Part shown: in pieces, positions 39,635-50,351 of the stretch
How positions within the stretch are numbered: position 1 is the first letter of the stretch
Layout: every line of letters starts with the position of its first letter
Assembly (NCBI GenBank): GCA_026417975.1
Contig: JAOACD010000012.1
Coordinates: 1-64,000 of the forward strand
Length of the DNA: 64,000 bases
Reading direction: 5' to 3'
Source: Melioribacter sp.
Lineage (GTDB): Bacteria; Bacteroidota; Ignavibacteria; Ignavibacteriales; Melioribacteraceae
Program-made: the position numbers and the translations under genes
The notes under the pieces: generated by a model
The model's database searches: none
What the model saw: the letters and a program-made list of their open reading frames with translations, nothing else
What the model was told of the DNA's origin: nothing

Positions 39635-41077
39635 CTACAATTTTAGTTTCATCATTTTGTTTGATGATATAAATAAAAGAAATATTTCACTGTACTTCTC
39701 AAGATTAGAGCTTATATTAATTATATTTTTCCCTTCCCTAACTTTTACTATCTTAATTATTTCTTCGTTCTTTTCGTTTACTCCCTTCAAAATTACTTCA
39801 TCTTCTTTTTCAGAGTAAATTATTATTTCATAGTAATTCAACTTTTTAATAAGCTGTGGAGCCATTAAATTCATTAAAGCAAAACTTGGCTCATCAATTT
39901 CAATTTTCTCCGATTCATGATTATTCTCAACGATGTTCTTACTTTCGATATTTTCATTAAAATTCTCTTTCTTCCTCTGTCTTTTATTTGAATTGCTGTC
40001 GAAAAGACTTTTAAGATTATAATCTTTTATACTCGAATAACGAAAAAAAGCCACACCATCTGCACCAATTGCTCTTACATAATTAATCATCTTGTCTATT
40101 TCTTTTCTTACTTCAGGTTTATATGCACCAATACCTATAATCACTTTTCTACCAAACGAATTATCAACCCAATCTTTCGCAAGAATATCAAATTGAAATC
40201 TATCATTAAATGACCAATAAACCTGAGGCGCAATGTAATCAAGCAACCCTTTTCTAAGCCAATCTTTTACATCTTGATATACTTCGTAAAACCCTTCCCA
40301 TCCATACATATCTTTATGATTTCTATTAATTCCTACTGGTGTAGCCCCAAGTTTTATATTAGGTTTAATAGACTTAACTTTTTTATTAATTAACTCTATC
40401 AGATCAGTAATATTTTTTCTTCTCCAATCATCTTTTAATAATCCCCCTCCATAAATATTATAAAGTGAATCGTCATTCAAGTTTCTTCCAGGATATCTAA
40501 TGTAATCAAGATGAACTCCATCTACATTATAATTTTCTACAAGTTCTTTTATTAAATCAGATAAATATTCTCTTACTTCTGGCAACGCTGGATTAAGCCA
40601 GTATGATCTTGAATCAATTGTTCCATATTCAATAATCCAGTTAGGTTTTCTTTTAGTAATATGCAATGGATTATTAAATGTTTTTAAATCTTTACCAGCA
40701 AAAACTTGTACAACATTAATCCATGCATGTATTTCTAAATTTCTTCTATGAGCCTCTTCTATAGCAAATTTCAATGGATCATAAGGCATGTTACCATTTT
40801 CATCTATATAAAAACTAAACGGCTCAAAAGAAGATTTAAACAAAACAGTTCCATTGCTCCTAACTTGAAAAAAAATAGTGTTAAGATTTTTCGATTCAAT
40901 ACTATCGAGTATTTCTACAAGAGCTTTTTTTTGCAAATCTATATTAAAAGTTGAGGGAGGCCAGTCTAATCTATGATTTGTTGCTATCCACACTGCTCTT
41001 ATTTCATGGTAACTTTGAGTAAAAACTATTCTAAAAGTTAACAGTATAAAAGCTAAACAGCATCTTATGCTAAACAT
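39635..41077 (-). CDS. Family 10-like glycosyl hydrolase (GHL10/DUF187-type)
   Basis: 480 aa; EIRAVWIATNHRLDWPPS, HAWINVVQVF, VDGVHLDYIRYPG. Confidence 0.9.
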   Translation of the reverse strand: MFSIRCCLAFILLTFRIVFTQSYHEIRAVWIATNHRLDWPPSTFNIDLQKKALVEILDSIESKNLNTIFFQVRSNGTVLFKSSFEPFSFYIDENGNMPYDPLKFAIEEAHRRNLEIHAWINVVQVFAGKDLKTFNNPLHITKRKPNWIIEYGTIDSRSYWLNPALPEVREYLSDLIKELVENYNVDGVHLDYIRYPGRNLNDDSLYNIYGGGLLKDDWRRKNITDLIELINKKVKSIKPNIKLGATPVGINRNHKDMYGWEGFYEVYQDVKDWLRKGLLDYIAPQVYWSFNDRFQFDILAKDWVDNSFGRKVIIGIGAYKPEVRKEIDKMINYVRAIGADGVAFFRYSSIKDYNLKSLFDSNSNKRQRKKENFNENIESKNIVENNHESEKIEIDEPSFALMNLMAPQLIKKLNYYEIIIYSEKEDEVILKGVNEKNEEIIKIVKVREGKNIINISSNLEKYSEIFLLFISSNKMMKLKL

Positions 41078-41079
41078 AA

Positions 41080-42174
41080 CTATACTTTAAAATATTGAAG
41101 TCCATTTTCAAGTGCATACATGACATCTTCTTTTTCTGCTTCAACATCAATAGCGATTTGTCCTGCTCTTTGTAAAAGAACAAACTTTATTTCTTCATTT
41201 CTATTCTTTTTATCACGCTTCATTAACTGATATAATTTTCTTGAATTGAAATTTTGAATTTTTATCTCATCATTAAACTTAATTAACAAAGGTAAGTATT
41301 TTTCGAGCCCTATATCATTTAACAAATGTAATTTATTTGAAAGATGCAAAGCACACGTTATTCCTACAATAACAGCTTGACCATGCTTTATACTATGTTT
41401 TTGTTCTATTTCAATTGCATGTGCAAAAGTATGGCCCAGATTTAAAATCTTCCTTAATCCTGTTACCTCCTTTTCATCATTCATTACCACATCACCTTTA
41501 AATTGAACACATCTTTGTATCACGTCTTCAATAATTTTTTTATCCATATCTAAAAGCATTTGTAAATTATGTTTTACAAATCCCCAAAAATCGTCACCTA
41601 TTAACAAAGCATATTTAATTATTTCACCTAAACCACAAATTTGCTCCACCCGTGGAAGAGTTTTTAAAAAAACTGTATCAATTAAAACTTGTTCTGGTTG
41701 ATAGAATGTCCCAACAATATTTTTTGTATTTGCAAAGTTGATACCTGTTTTTCCACCAACGGAGCTATCTACCATTGCAAGAAGTGTTGTTGGCACTTGA
41801 ATATATTTTATACCTCTTGAGAAAATTGAAGCTGCAAAAGCTGAAATATCTCCTGTTATACCTCCACCAATAGATACTAGTAATGTATCTCTTCCAAAAT
41901 TATTTTTTATAAGAAGAGAAAGAATTTTCTTTAATTCCTCGAAAGACTTGTTTTTCTCGTTTGCTTCAAATAAATGCAAGTATTTTTTTTCAGAAAGTTG
42001 GTTATAAAAATCGTTAATCAATTCAGTATGGTTATCATATGCACCTTTATCAACAATTAAAAAGTAACTTTTATACTTCCTAAAGATTTTAAATTCATGA
42101 AATCTGTTAAAAATATTACTTCCAATAAAAACTGGGTATGAATTTCCAGGAACTTTTATTTCAATCTTTCTCAT
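41080..42174 (-). CDS. aroB: 3-dehydroquinate synthase
   Basis: 364 aa; VSIGGGITGDISAFAASIFSRGIKYIQVPTTLLAMVDSSVGGKTGIN. Confidence 0.97.
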   Translation of the reverse strand: MRKIEIKVPGNSYPVFIGSNIFNRFHEFKIFRKYKSYFLIVDKGAYDNHTELINDFYNQLSEKKYLHLFEANEKNKSFEELKKILSLLIKNNFGRDTLLVSIGGGITGDISAFAASIFSRGIKYIQVPTTLLAMVDSSVGGKTGINFANTKNIVGTFYQPEQVLIDTVFLKTLPRVEQICGLGEIIKYALLIGDDFWGFVKHNLQMLLDMDKKIIEDVIQRCVQFKGDVVMNDEKEVTGLRKILNLGHTFAHAIEIEQKHSIKHGQAVIVGITCALHLSNKLHLLNDIGLEKYLPLLIKFNDEIKIQNFNSRKLYQLMKRDKKNRNEEIKFVLLQRAGQIAIDVEAEKEDVMYALENGLQYFKV

Positions 42175-42703
42175 TTATTAATCTCATTATTTTTTTTGCA
42201 ATTGTATCTACTGTAATACCGATTGGTGTTTGATCAGTATCGATAATTAAATCTGCTTTATTATAGAAAGGTTCTCTTTTTTCAAGGAGTTCATTGATTC
42301 TTTTAATAAAATCTTCTTTAGATGCTTCTTTTAAAACAAGGTCACGGAATAAAGGGCGGTCTGTTTTAGATTTCAATCTCTTATAAATATCTTCAGGTGA
42401 AACTTTAAGGTAAATAATTTTTCCTGTATTTTTCATTAGTTCAAGATTTTGAGGGATTGTTATTGTTCCACCTCCTAATGAAACAATAATATTATCTTTC
42501 TGTGCAATCTTCTTTAAAATTTCACTTTCAACATTACGAAAATAAGGTTCTCCTTTTTTCTCGAAAATTTCCACAATAGATGATTTTTCATGTTCTTCTA
42601 TTTCTTGGTCTAAATCATAGAACTCTAAGCCAAGCACGTTAGACAATATAGGTCCTATAGTGCTTTTCCCACTTGCCATGAATCCTGTTAAATATATTCG
42701 CAT
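42161..42703 (-). CDS. aroK: Shikimate kinase
   Basis: 180 aa; GFMASGKSTIGPILSNVLGLEFYDLDQEIE, VSLGGGT. Confidence 0.95.
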   Translation of the reverse strand: MRIYLTGFMASGKSTIGPILSNVLGLEFYDLDQEIEEHEKSSIVEIFEKKGEPYFRNVESEILKKIAQKDNIIVSLGGGTITIPQNLELMKNTGKIIYLKVSPEDIYKRLKSKTDRPLFRDLVLKEASKEDFIKRINELLEKREPFYNKADLIIDTDQTPIGITVDTIAKKIMRLINEKD

Positions 42704-42753
42704 AACTCATCAAAAAGAAAGTTAACAAATATATACAAACTCTTTGTAAAAAT

Positions 42754-43446
42754 TTATAATTTACAACTTATTCCTACTGAAAAGGTTATACCATCAACAT
42801 TAACTTTTGTGTCAAAATTTTGCATTGTAATTTTATAAGTTCTATTCCCAATTGTAACAGTATTATTTGAATACTTATTTTTCATATCAATTTCGGGATC
42901 TCGAAATCTTATCTGAGTCCTAAGAGATATAAAATTATATATGATATAATCCAAAATAACAGATACCTGAATTCCATATCCCAAATTTACTCTGTTATTA
43001 ACAGCAGTAATATTTTCAATTTCACGAATGTAGTTCGCAAAATAAATACCAGCTCCTCCTCCCATGTAAAATTTAAATTTATCAGTAGAAAATGGCAAAA
43101 AGTAATAAAGACTTACTTCAACGGGAAAAATTCTATATCCGTCTTTTGTATCTGTTGAAAAAGCACCGAAGTTTATATTTTTATTAGTAAATGTTTTCTG
43201 CATAAATTCACCCCATAAACCAAAAAATACCGATTCTAAGATTCTAAATCGGATCTCGCACGAAAAACTGTAAATATCTCTCAATTCATTATACGTAGCT
43301 CTTACAACAGGGTCTGAAGATTTTGGCTGTAAAAATAGCTTTGATGTATTTGTATAGTTAAAATAAAATGAAATATCTTGAAGAAAGTCTTGAGCATAAG
43401 AAAGGTCATTCAACAAAAGGCATAAAAATAAAATCTTAAGCTTCAT
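42754..43446 (-). CDS. Hypothetical outer membrane beta-barrel protein
   Basis: 230 aa, signal peptide, alternating beta pattern. Confidence 0.65.
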   Translation of the reverse strand: MKLKILFLCLLLNDLSYAQDFLQDISFYFNYTNTSKLFLQPKSSDPVVRATYNELRDIYSFSCEIRFRILESVFFGLWGEFMQKTFTNKNINFGAFSTDTKDGYRIFPVEVSLYYFLPFSTDKFKFYMGGGAGIYFANYIREIENITAVNNRVNLGYGIQVSVILDYIIYNFISLRTQIRFRDPEIDMKNKYSNNTVTIGNRTYKITMQNFDTKVNVDGITFSVGISCKL

Positions 43447-43538
43447 CTTCCTTTTTCTTTAGATTTCCAACTAAAAGTATTTTCCAATATTATAAAAATA
43501 AGCAACTCACAAAATTTTGTGATTTAATAATAAAAAAA

Positions 43539-43565
43539 AAGCCGTGATAATTAATATCACGGCTT
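43539..43565 (-). terminator. Rho-independent terminator of the SurA/PpiD-like gene
   Basis: aagccgtgat/atcacggctt stem; minus strand continues into a T9 tract. Confidence 0.85.
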
Positions 43566-43582
43566 AAATTTTATAAAGTTTT

Positions 43583-45673
43583 TTATCTATAAAACAGATA
43601 CCGATTGTCAACAATCTTGGCTTGTTTTTTTATTTCTTCAAGCCACAAGTTAAGTAAATAATTTCTTTTATTTTGTGTTAATTCTCTTCTAATAGCAAGC
43701 TTTTGCATTTCAAATGTACTTGGATCGAACTTTGTTCTATATCTAACATTAATTAAATAAACACCCATTCTTCCTTTAACTGGTTGAGACCACTTATTAA
43801 TTTCTCCTTTCAAAGCATAATTCGAAAAAGCATATTCTTGACCAAGTGCAGGAATAAAACCTGTTGATGTAAATTCCGTGGTAGAATCTACACGAGCTTT
43901 ATCCCATACACTAAGAGCTAATTTCTTATCTCCATTATCGCCAAGCTTAGCTCTTATTTGTTTTGCAATTGAAAGTGCTTTTTCAAATTTCTTTTCCTCA
44001 ATTACTTTTGTTTTAATAAGATTCTTAACCTCTTCAAATTTTCTAAATCCTGCTTTTGTAACATCAGAAATTTTTACAACTACATAACCTGCAGGTACTT
44101 TAAAGACATCACTTACATCACCAAGGTTATTTTCAAAAGCCCATTTAACAAGAGCTTTATTAACTCCAAGTCCAGGAATTGCTATAGCATCTTCTGTAAA
44201 GGAAGGAGTTTCTATTACATCATACTTCATCATCTTGGCTTCTGATTCAAAATCGTTTTCTTTAGCTACGTATGCAAAATCGGCTGCATCTTGATAGAGT
44301 TTATCCAACGTAGAGGCAGATAGTTGAATTCTGTTTGTAATTTTTTCAATAACAAAATCTTCATTTAATTTGCCAGTTACTTTTATTATATGATAACCAT
44401 AAGTTGTTTTAACAGGTTTTTGAATTTCTCCTATTTTCCCTTTGAAACATGCATCCTCAAATTCTTTTACCATTTGTCCTTTTGAAAACCATCCCAAATC
44501 ACCTCCATTTGATGCTGAACCTGGATCTTCAGATTTTAATTTTGCTACAGTTGCAAAATTTGCTCCTCTGATTAATTCATTATAAATTTGATTCGCTTTC
44601 TCTAAATCTGCCTTATCATTTCCAGTAGAACGAACTAATATGTGTGAAGCTCTTACAACTTCACTTTTTGACTTTACTTTGTCTATTAATTTATAAACTG
44701 TATAACCTTCGTAAGTATTTATAGGACCAACTACATCACCCTTATTAGATTTTAGCAAAATATCTCTAACTTGAACAGGGAGCGCTGTAATTGAAATTGT
44801 ATCCCTTTTATAAGGTTGATCTGAATAAATTTGAACATAAGATTTAAATGAAGCGGTATCATTCTTTATTTTTGCAACAATTGCCTCAAGATTACTTTTA
44901 ATACCAAGCGAATCGCTTTTTGATGGAATACGACGGAAAAGCACATATTTTAGTTTTCTCGATGGTTCTATTTTGTAATCTTCTTTATGCTTTTCATAGT
45001 ATCTTTCTAACTCACTATCAGAAACTTTTATGTCATTGTCGGGTATTGCACTAATACTTACAAGAACATAATCTGCTCTCATTTTTATATTTTGTCTAAT
45101 AAAATGCTCTTTAACTTCCTCATCTCCTACAACTACAGATGCAAAAAGGTAATTTTGTAGCTTTTGCTGTTGTAATTGTTCTCGAACCATATCTTCATAA
45201 AAAAGAACTATTTGTTTATTTCTGGGGTCTCTCATTGCTTGTTCGTAAAGCTGGCGATTAAAAACTCCCGCTGAATCTGTAAATTGTCTTTTTAATTCTT
45301 CAGGTGGATTTGGTCCTAAAAGAGCCTCTCTTACCTCATCATCAGTAACAATTATACCATACTCTTTTATTTTTTTCTGTAATAGTTTTTGAGTTATTAG
45401 AGCATCCCATACTTGGTCTCTAAAAAAATCCATTTGGGTTTCGTCTATTGTTTGTCCTGTTGACCTCTCCTGATTTTGCCTTGCCCTTTCAACCAAATCA
45501 GAAAATTCCTGATAACTAATTTCTTCTCCATCAATAGAACCCACATTCTGAGACCTCTGCCCTAAAAACTCAAGAACTCTTGAATCTGATATAACCATAA
45601 ACAGAACAAATAGCCCTCCTACAAGAAGAATGAACCACGGAGCTAAACTCCTCATTCTTGCCATCATTGCCAT
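43583..45673 (-). CDS. SurA/PpiD-like peptidyl-prolyl isomerase (rotamase)
   Basis: 696 aa; N-terminal TM anchor, VRASHILVRSTG...DPGSASNGGDLGWFSKGQMVKEFEDACF parvulin domain. Confidence 0.94.
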   Translation of the reverse strand: MAMMARMRSLAPWFILLVGGLFVLFMVISDSRVLEFLGQRSQNVGSIDGEEISYQEFSDLVERARQNQERSTGQTIDETQMDFFRDQVWDALITQKLLQKKIKEYGIIVTDDEVREALLGPNPPEELKRQFTDSAGVFNRQLYEQAMRDPRNKQIVLFYEDMVREQLQQQKLQNYLFASVVVGDEEVKEHFIRQNIKMRADYVLVSISAIPDNDIKVSDSELERYYEKHKEDYKIEPSRKLKYVLFRRIPSKSDSLGIKSNLEAIVAKIKNDTASFKSYVQIYSDQPYKRDTISITALPVQVRDILLKSNKGDVVGPINTYEGYTVYKLIDKVKSKSEVVRASHILVRSTGNDKADLEKANQIYNELIRGANFATVAKLKSEDPGSASNGGDLGWFSKGQMVKEFEDACFKGKIGEIQKPVKTTYGYHIIKVTGKLNEDFVIEKITNRIQLSASTLDKLYQDAADFAYVAKENDFESEAKMMKYDVIETPSFTEDAIAIPGLGVNKALVKWAFENNLGDVSDVFKVPAGYVVVKISDVTKAGFRKFEEVKNLIKTKVIEEKKFEKALSIAKQIRAKLGDNGDKKLALSVWDKARVDSTTEFTSTGFIPALGQEYAFSNYALKGEINKWSQPVKGRMGVYLINVRYRTKFDPSTFEMQKLAIRRELTQNKRNYLLNLWLEEIKKQAKIVDNRYLFYR

Positions 45674-45862
45674 ATAATCAACCTCCGTTTAGAAAGAAAA
45701 ATTAATTTTAGGAAGTTAATTTAGATACACAATAAAACAAATGCAATTTATAAAAAGTTATTTTTTACCATTAACTTTATAATTTAACTGAATCTAAAAT
45801 TTATTTGCGTCTAAAAATTAACCCTTATAATTTGGTATACAAATTTTTTAGGATTAATTTAT

Positions 45863-46075
45863 ATGCTGTCATTCTTTGATACTTGGTTACCATTCATTTA
45901 CTTATACGTAGGAGGCGGAATTTTTTTCATTTTCGGTTTATACCTAATTCGTAAAACAAAAGCACTCGACATGAGATTAAAACATCACCGGTTTTGGTGG
46001 AAAGTTTTAATCTTTGGATATTTTTATTTTATGGCTATTCATGCCTTCCTTATAATTGCAGCACTTTATTTGTGA
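45863..46075 (+). CDS. Small membrane protein preceding SSS transporter
   Basis: 70 aa, two TM segments, ends 7 nt before the transporter start. Confidence 0.6.
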   Translation: MLSFFDTWLPFIYLYVGGGIFFIFGLYLIRKTKALDMRLKHHRFWWKVLIFGYFYFMAIHAFLIIAALYL

Positions 46076-46082
46076 GCATCCC

Positions 46083-48197
46083 ATGGAACAACTTCATAAC
46101 ATCGGTACTCAGCTAGACTGGATTGTACTTATTATTTACATGATAACAATGTTACTATTTGGTTCCTATTTTGCAAAGTATAATAAAGATACAAACGACT
46201 TCTTCTTTGGTGGCAGAAGATTTAGTTGGTGGCTTATTGCAATGTCAATAGTTGCTACAGGAATAAGCAGTCACAGTTTTGTTAAATATTCAGCAATGGG
46301 CTTTAAGTATGGATTCTCTTCTTCAATGTCTTATATGAATGACTGGTTTTTTGTTCCCTTATTTATGTTTGGTTGGTTACCTATTATCATTTACTCAAGA
46401 ATTCGTTCCATACCTGAATATTTTGAAAAAAGATTTTCACCATTTGCAAGATTCCTTGTTACAATTCTTCAATTATTGTACTTAATTGGTTATGTAGGAA
46501 TCGGATTTCTTACTATGGGAAAAGCTATTATGCCTTTAATGCCTGAATATTTTACTATTTTGGGTTTCCAAATTCATGTTACATTAATGGGATTAATTTG
46601 GGCAACAGCTTTAATAACAGGTGTATACATAACATTTGGCGGTCAAACTGCAGTAATATTTACTGATTTAGTTCAAGGAACAATGTTACTTATTGCAGGA
46701 TTACTTGTATTCTTCTTGGGTATTTCTTATGTAGGTGGTTTGGATTCTTTCTGGGGTCTTTTACCTACTAGTTGGAAATTACCATTTGCTGGTTTTAATT
46801 CTCCAGCAGAATTCAATTCCGTAGGAACTTTTTGGGAGGATGCAATTGCAGGTTCAGTAGGATTCTTGTTCATGAACATGGGTTTAATAATGAGATTTAT
46901 GGCAGCAAAAAATGTACACGAGGGAAGGAAAGCTGCTGCTGCTAACGTTCTATTTATGTTACCAATTTCTGCTATAGTAGTAGGCGGCGCAGGCTGGGTA
47001 GCAAAGGCTATTTCGATTATGAATCCCAATATTATACCGCCAAATATAAATCCTGATTCTGTATTTGTTGTTGTTGCAAACATCTTAACTGGTCCTGGCG
47101 TTTTTGGCTTTGTTGTTGCTGCTATTGCAGCAGCTCTAATGTCTACCGTTAGTACTCTAGTAAACGCTGCTTCAGCAATATATGTTAACGATGTTGACAG
47201 ACCTATCAGAATCTGGCTAAAAAAATTAAGAAGAAGTGAACGACTGCCAGAAAAGAAAGCAATGCTTGTAGCAAGAGTTTCTACGATAATATTAACGTTA
47301 ATGGGTGTCTTTGCAGTATATGCTTTTGTTTCCTATCCAACAATTTACCAAGCCCATGCATTTTTTCATGCAACTTTGACTCCACCTTTAATGGTTGCAA
47401 TCTTTTTTGGTGCTTTCTGGAAAAAATTCACACCTGCAGGATTAATAACTACCGTAATTGGTGGAATCTCACTTATGCTATTAGGAAACAGATTCCCATA
47501 TGAACTAATAAGACCAATTGCTCACGGTACTCCCTACGATCCCGTTCATCCTTATACTTATATGAGTGCTCTCTATAATCTAATTGTTTGTGTTTCACTT
47601 GCAGTTCTTACTACTATCTTTCAAAAGCAACTTAGAAAACTTTCTAATAAAATAATAGATTCAAAAAGCCACTTTATAATGTATCCCATAATTGGATTCA
47701 CTGCTTTAGTATTTATTATAGACGTTTTAGTTGCTGTTTTGAAGTTAGAAACTTTTTCTCTCGAGTTCTTGATGTGTTTAACAATTTTAGCTTCCTTTTT
47801 TGTTGCCTTAATTTCTACGCACTATGTGAAATATGACTCAGAACGACAAATTGAAGGATTAACAATTTGGTCGATTCACAAAGCAAAAGAAATCTATAAA
47901 GGCAGAAAAGTAAATGAAAGAGATGGAGAAAAAGTCAGGGTCCACTGGAAATTAATTAAAGATGACAACGAAGACATTGTTAATTTTTCAAAAAAGGATA
48001 TGAATAAAATGGCAGCTGAAGTTGGAGACTTTGTTTACTTATCCGATGCCCGCAAATATTTGGGGGGATTAAAATCAGTTCATTCAGTTTACGGTGAACC
48101 ACACAACGAAGAAGGAATTGTTTATATAAGAAAAAGACATCTTGAACACGGCTTATTTGTTGAAGGAAAAATACTTGAAGCAGAAAAAGAGATGTAA
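46083..48197 (+). CDS. Sodium:solute symporter family transporter
   Basis: Track 46056; ATG at 46083. DFFFGGRRFSWWLIAMSIVATGISSHSFV and many TMs. Confidence 0.93.
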   Translation: MEQLHNIGTQLDWIVLIIYMITMLLFGSYFAKYNKDTNDFFFGGRRFSWWLIAMSIVATGISSHSFVKYSAMGFKYGFSSSMSYMNDWFFVPLFMFGWLPIIIYSRIRSIPEYFEKRFSPFARFLVTILQLLYLIGYVGIGFLTMGKAIMPLMPEYFTILGFQIHVTLMGLIWATALITGVYITFGGQTAVIFTDLVQGTMLLIAGLLVFFLGISYVGGLDSFWGLLPTSWKLPFAGFNSPAEFNSVGTFWEDAIAGSVGFLFMNMGLIMRFMAAKNVHEGRKAAAANVLFMLPISAIVVGGAGWVAKAISIMNPNIIPPNINPDSVFVVVANILTGPGVFGFVVAAIAAALMSTVSTLVNAASAIYVNDVDRPIRIWLKKLRRSERLPEKKAMLVARVSTIILTLMGVFAVYAFVSYPTIYQAHAFFHATLTPPLMVAIFFGAFWKKFTPAGLITTVIGGISLMLLGNRFPYELIRPIAHGTPYDPVHPYTYMSALYNLIVCVSLAVLTTIFQKQLRKLSNKIIDSKSHFIMYPIIGFTALVFIIDVLVAVLKLETFSLEFLMCLTILASFFVALISTHYVKYDSERQIEGLTIWSIHKAKEIYKGRKVNERDGEKVRVHWKLIKDDNEDIVNFSKKDMNKMAAEVGDFVYLSDARKYLGGLKSVHSVYGEPHNEEGIVYIRKRHLEHGLFVEGKILEAEKEM

Positions 48198-48365
48198 TAA
48201 ATCATTCAGAATAAAATCATAACGTAAAACATTTGATTTAATAGAAATCTTAGCGCTAGAAATAATAAAAAAGATGTTCTGCTTTTTAAGAAAATCAAAA
48301 TTAAATTTTTTACTTGCAGGTTTTGAGAAAAAAATTTTTAATGCAAAAATATTCTATTAATCTTC

Positions 48366-48845
48366 TTAGTATCCAAATCTCTCTTTCAATTTTTTTTCTA
48401 CAATTGGAGGAACAAACTCAGAAACATTTCCATGAAACTGAGCAAGATTTTTTACAATGGTAGAATTAAGATATGTATATTTATCGTGCGGCATAAGTAA
48501 AATTGTAGTAATATCACCAGCCAATTTTCTATTCATTAATGCCATTTGAAATTCATATTCAAAATCACTTACAGCTCTTAACCCTCTTATTATACCAATT
48601 GCTCCAACCTGCTTTGCATGTTCAACAACCAGTCCATCATAAGAATCAACAATTACATTTCTAAAGTCTTTCAAACTTTCTTTTAACATTTCAAGTCTTT
48701 CTTCTACAGTGAACAGAGCTGTTTTCATAGGATTCCTTGCAACAGTTACAATAACCTCTTCAAACAATTCACTTGCCCTTTGAACTATATCTATGTGTCC
48801 ATTTGTAACCGGATCAAATGTTCCAGGGTAAATTACCTTTGCCAT
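48366..48845 (-). CDS. coaD: Pantetheine-phosphate adenylyltransferase
   Basis: 159 aa; AKVIYPGTFDPVTNGHIDIVQRA, IIRGLRAVSDFEYEFQMALMNR. Confidence 0.97.
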   Translation of the reverse strand: MAKVIYPGTFDPVTNGHIDIVQRASELFEEVIVTVARNPMKTALFTVEERLEMLKESLKDFRNVIVDSYDGLVVEHAKQVGAIGIIRGLRAVSDFEYEFQMALMNRKLAGDITTILLMPHDKYTYLNSTIVKNLAQFHGNVSEFVPPIVEKKLKERFGY

Positions 48846-48857
48846 TGTTACACCTAT

Positions 48858-49406
48858 TTAATTATTCTTAAAAAGATATATAAAGCTATCTCCAATCTTC
48901 CTAAATGGCTCTATGTTAAAGTTGCTTATATCTTTTTGTTTTGTTTGGATAGACCTTTCAACCAAGATGATTCCATTCTTTTTTAAATAATTCCTTTCAA
49001 GGAAATTTTTAATTACAATATAAATATCATCTTTGAAAAAAGGAGGATCAGCTAAAATTAAGTCATACTCTTCATGATTTTTCATTTTCGAAAACTTAAT
49101 AGCATCAATTTTATAAATTCTACATTTATCTTCAGCTTGCAAAGATGCAATATTTTCCTTCAAAACTTTTGAAACAAAAAAATTTTTTTCTACAAAGTGT
49201 ATTTCCCTTGCTCCTCTACTTAAAGCTTCAAGACCTAGCGAACCTGAACCTGCATAAACATCACATACCTTTATACCTTCGAAGTCAATCTGATTCGATA
49301 AATAATTAAATAAAGATTCCTTTACTTTATCAGTTGTTGGACGCACAAACTTAGAATTAGGAAACTTTATTATGCGCCCTCCATATTTTCCCGCAATTAT
49401 TCTCAT
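48858..49406 (-). CDS. rsmD: 16S rRNA (guanine(966)-N(2))-methyltransferase RsmD
   Basis: 182 aa; MRIIAGKYGGRIIKFP...RPTTDKVKESLFNYL, YAGSGSLGLEALSRGA, ADPPF. Confidence 0.95.
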   Translation of the reverse strand: MRIIAGKYGGRIIKFPNSKFVRPTTDKVKESLFNYLSNQIDFEGIKVCDVYAGSGSLGLEALSRGAREIHFVEKNFFVSKVLKENIASLQAEDKCRIYKIDAIKFSKMKNHEEYDLILADPPFFKDDIYIVIKNFLERNYLKKNGIILVERSIQTKQKDISNFNIEPFRKIGDSFIYLFKNN

Positions 49407-50332
49407 ACAATTCTTATTGCCATTCCAGTTGCGGCTGTAAACGAATTATATTGCGAGGTATAAAGCGGATTTTTCTTCATTTCTTCTTCTACTTTCAACT
49501 TTTCAAAAGGATTAATCTTCAGAACCCTGCAATTAAACTTTTCTTCTATTTTTATTATCACCTCATCAGTTATACTTTGTCCACTTATTAGAATTTGATT
49601 TACCAAAGTTATATCAATACCAAATTTAGATAATTGAAAAATAATCTCATCAAAAAAATCGAATATTTTTGTAGTATTGAACATTTTGAAATAAAATGGA
49701 TATGTACCTTCAATTGCCATAAAAGAGGAAAAACTTTGGTCTATATAAAAACTAAGTATTACAGAATCTTTTGTTACATTTCTTAACAAACGCAAAAAAG
49801 CTATCGAAGAAAGATGGGCATTGTCAACAAACCTAAGCTTTAAGTTATTGTTATTACAAAATTTATTTAAAGCAGAAACAATTGATTTATCGATAGCAAA
49901 AATAATTGCTTTGTCTTCAGTTCTAATTGAAGTTTTATTTACTTCGATATGTTGAATAAGAAAATTTTCAGAAAAAAGATGAGGATACAAAATACTTAGC
50001 TCCCATTTAAATTGTTCTATTAAATCTCTTCTTGTTAAGGTGGGTTCAAATGGTATTTCTGTTACTATAAAGAAATTATGTGGAAGAGAAAAGGATATAT
50101 ACTTAGAAACAATTTTTTTTTTAGAAATAATTTTATTAAATGAATCTTGCAAGATCGATATAAGATGCACTTCGTGCTCAGAATTTAAGCCCTTCGTTAT
50201 AGAAGGGCTTAAACTTTCTTTTAATATTACTTGATCAACATTTTCCAAATAAAATGAGTTGTGCTTATAACTTACCTCAACAAACTGAAACTTACTTTCT
50301 GTTAAATTAATTCCAATATGGTTTTGAAACAC
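49403..50332 (-). CDS. Hypothetical protein, PilM/actin-like fold suspected
   Basis: 309 aa; pattern of PilM-like ATPase (IGINLTESKFQFVEV; later ILISGQSITDEV). Weak. Confidence 0.5.
   Translation of the reverse strand: MFQNHIGINLTESKFQFVEVSYKHNSFYLENVDQVILKESLSPSITKGLNSEHEVHLISILQDSFNKIISKKKIVSKYISFSLPHNFFIVTEIPFEPTLTRRDLIEQFKWELSILYPHLFSENFLIQHIEVNKTSIRTEDKAIIFAIDKSIVSALNKFCNNNNLKLRFVDNAHLSSIAFLRLLRNVTKDSVILSFYIDQSFSSFMAIEGTYPFYFKMFNTTKIFDFFDEIIFQLSKFGIDITLVNQILISGQSITDEVIIKIEEKFNCRVLKINPFEKLKVEEEMKKNPLYTSQYNSFTAATGMAIRIV
50184..50213. repeat. Perfect 12-bp inverted repeat inside a CDS
   Basis: tttaagcccttc gttata gaagggcttaaa. Confidence 0.9.
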
Positions 50333-50351
50333 ATTAACTCAAAAATAATTT

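Noticed and set aside
46727-47083. 118-aa minus-strand ORF
   Set aside because: Antisense to the sodium:solute symporter; low-complexity shadow ORF.
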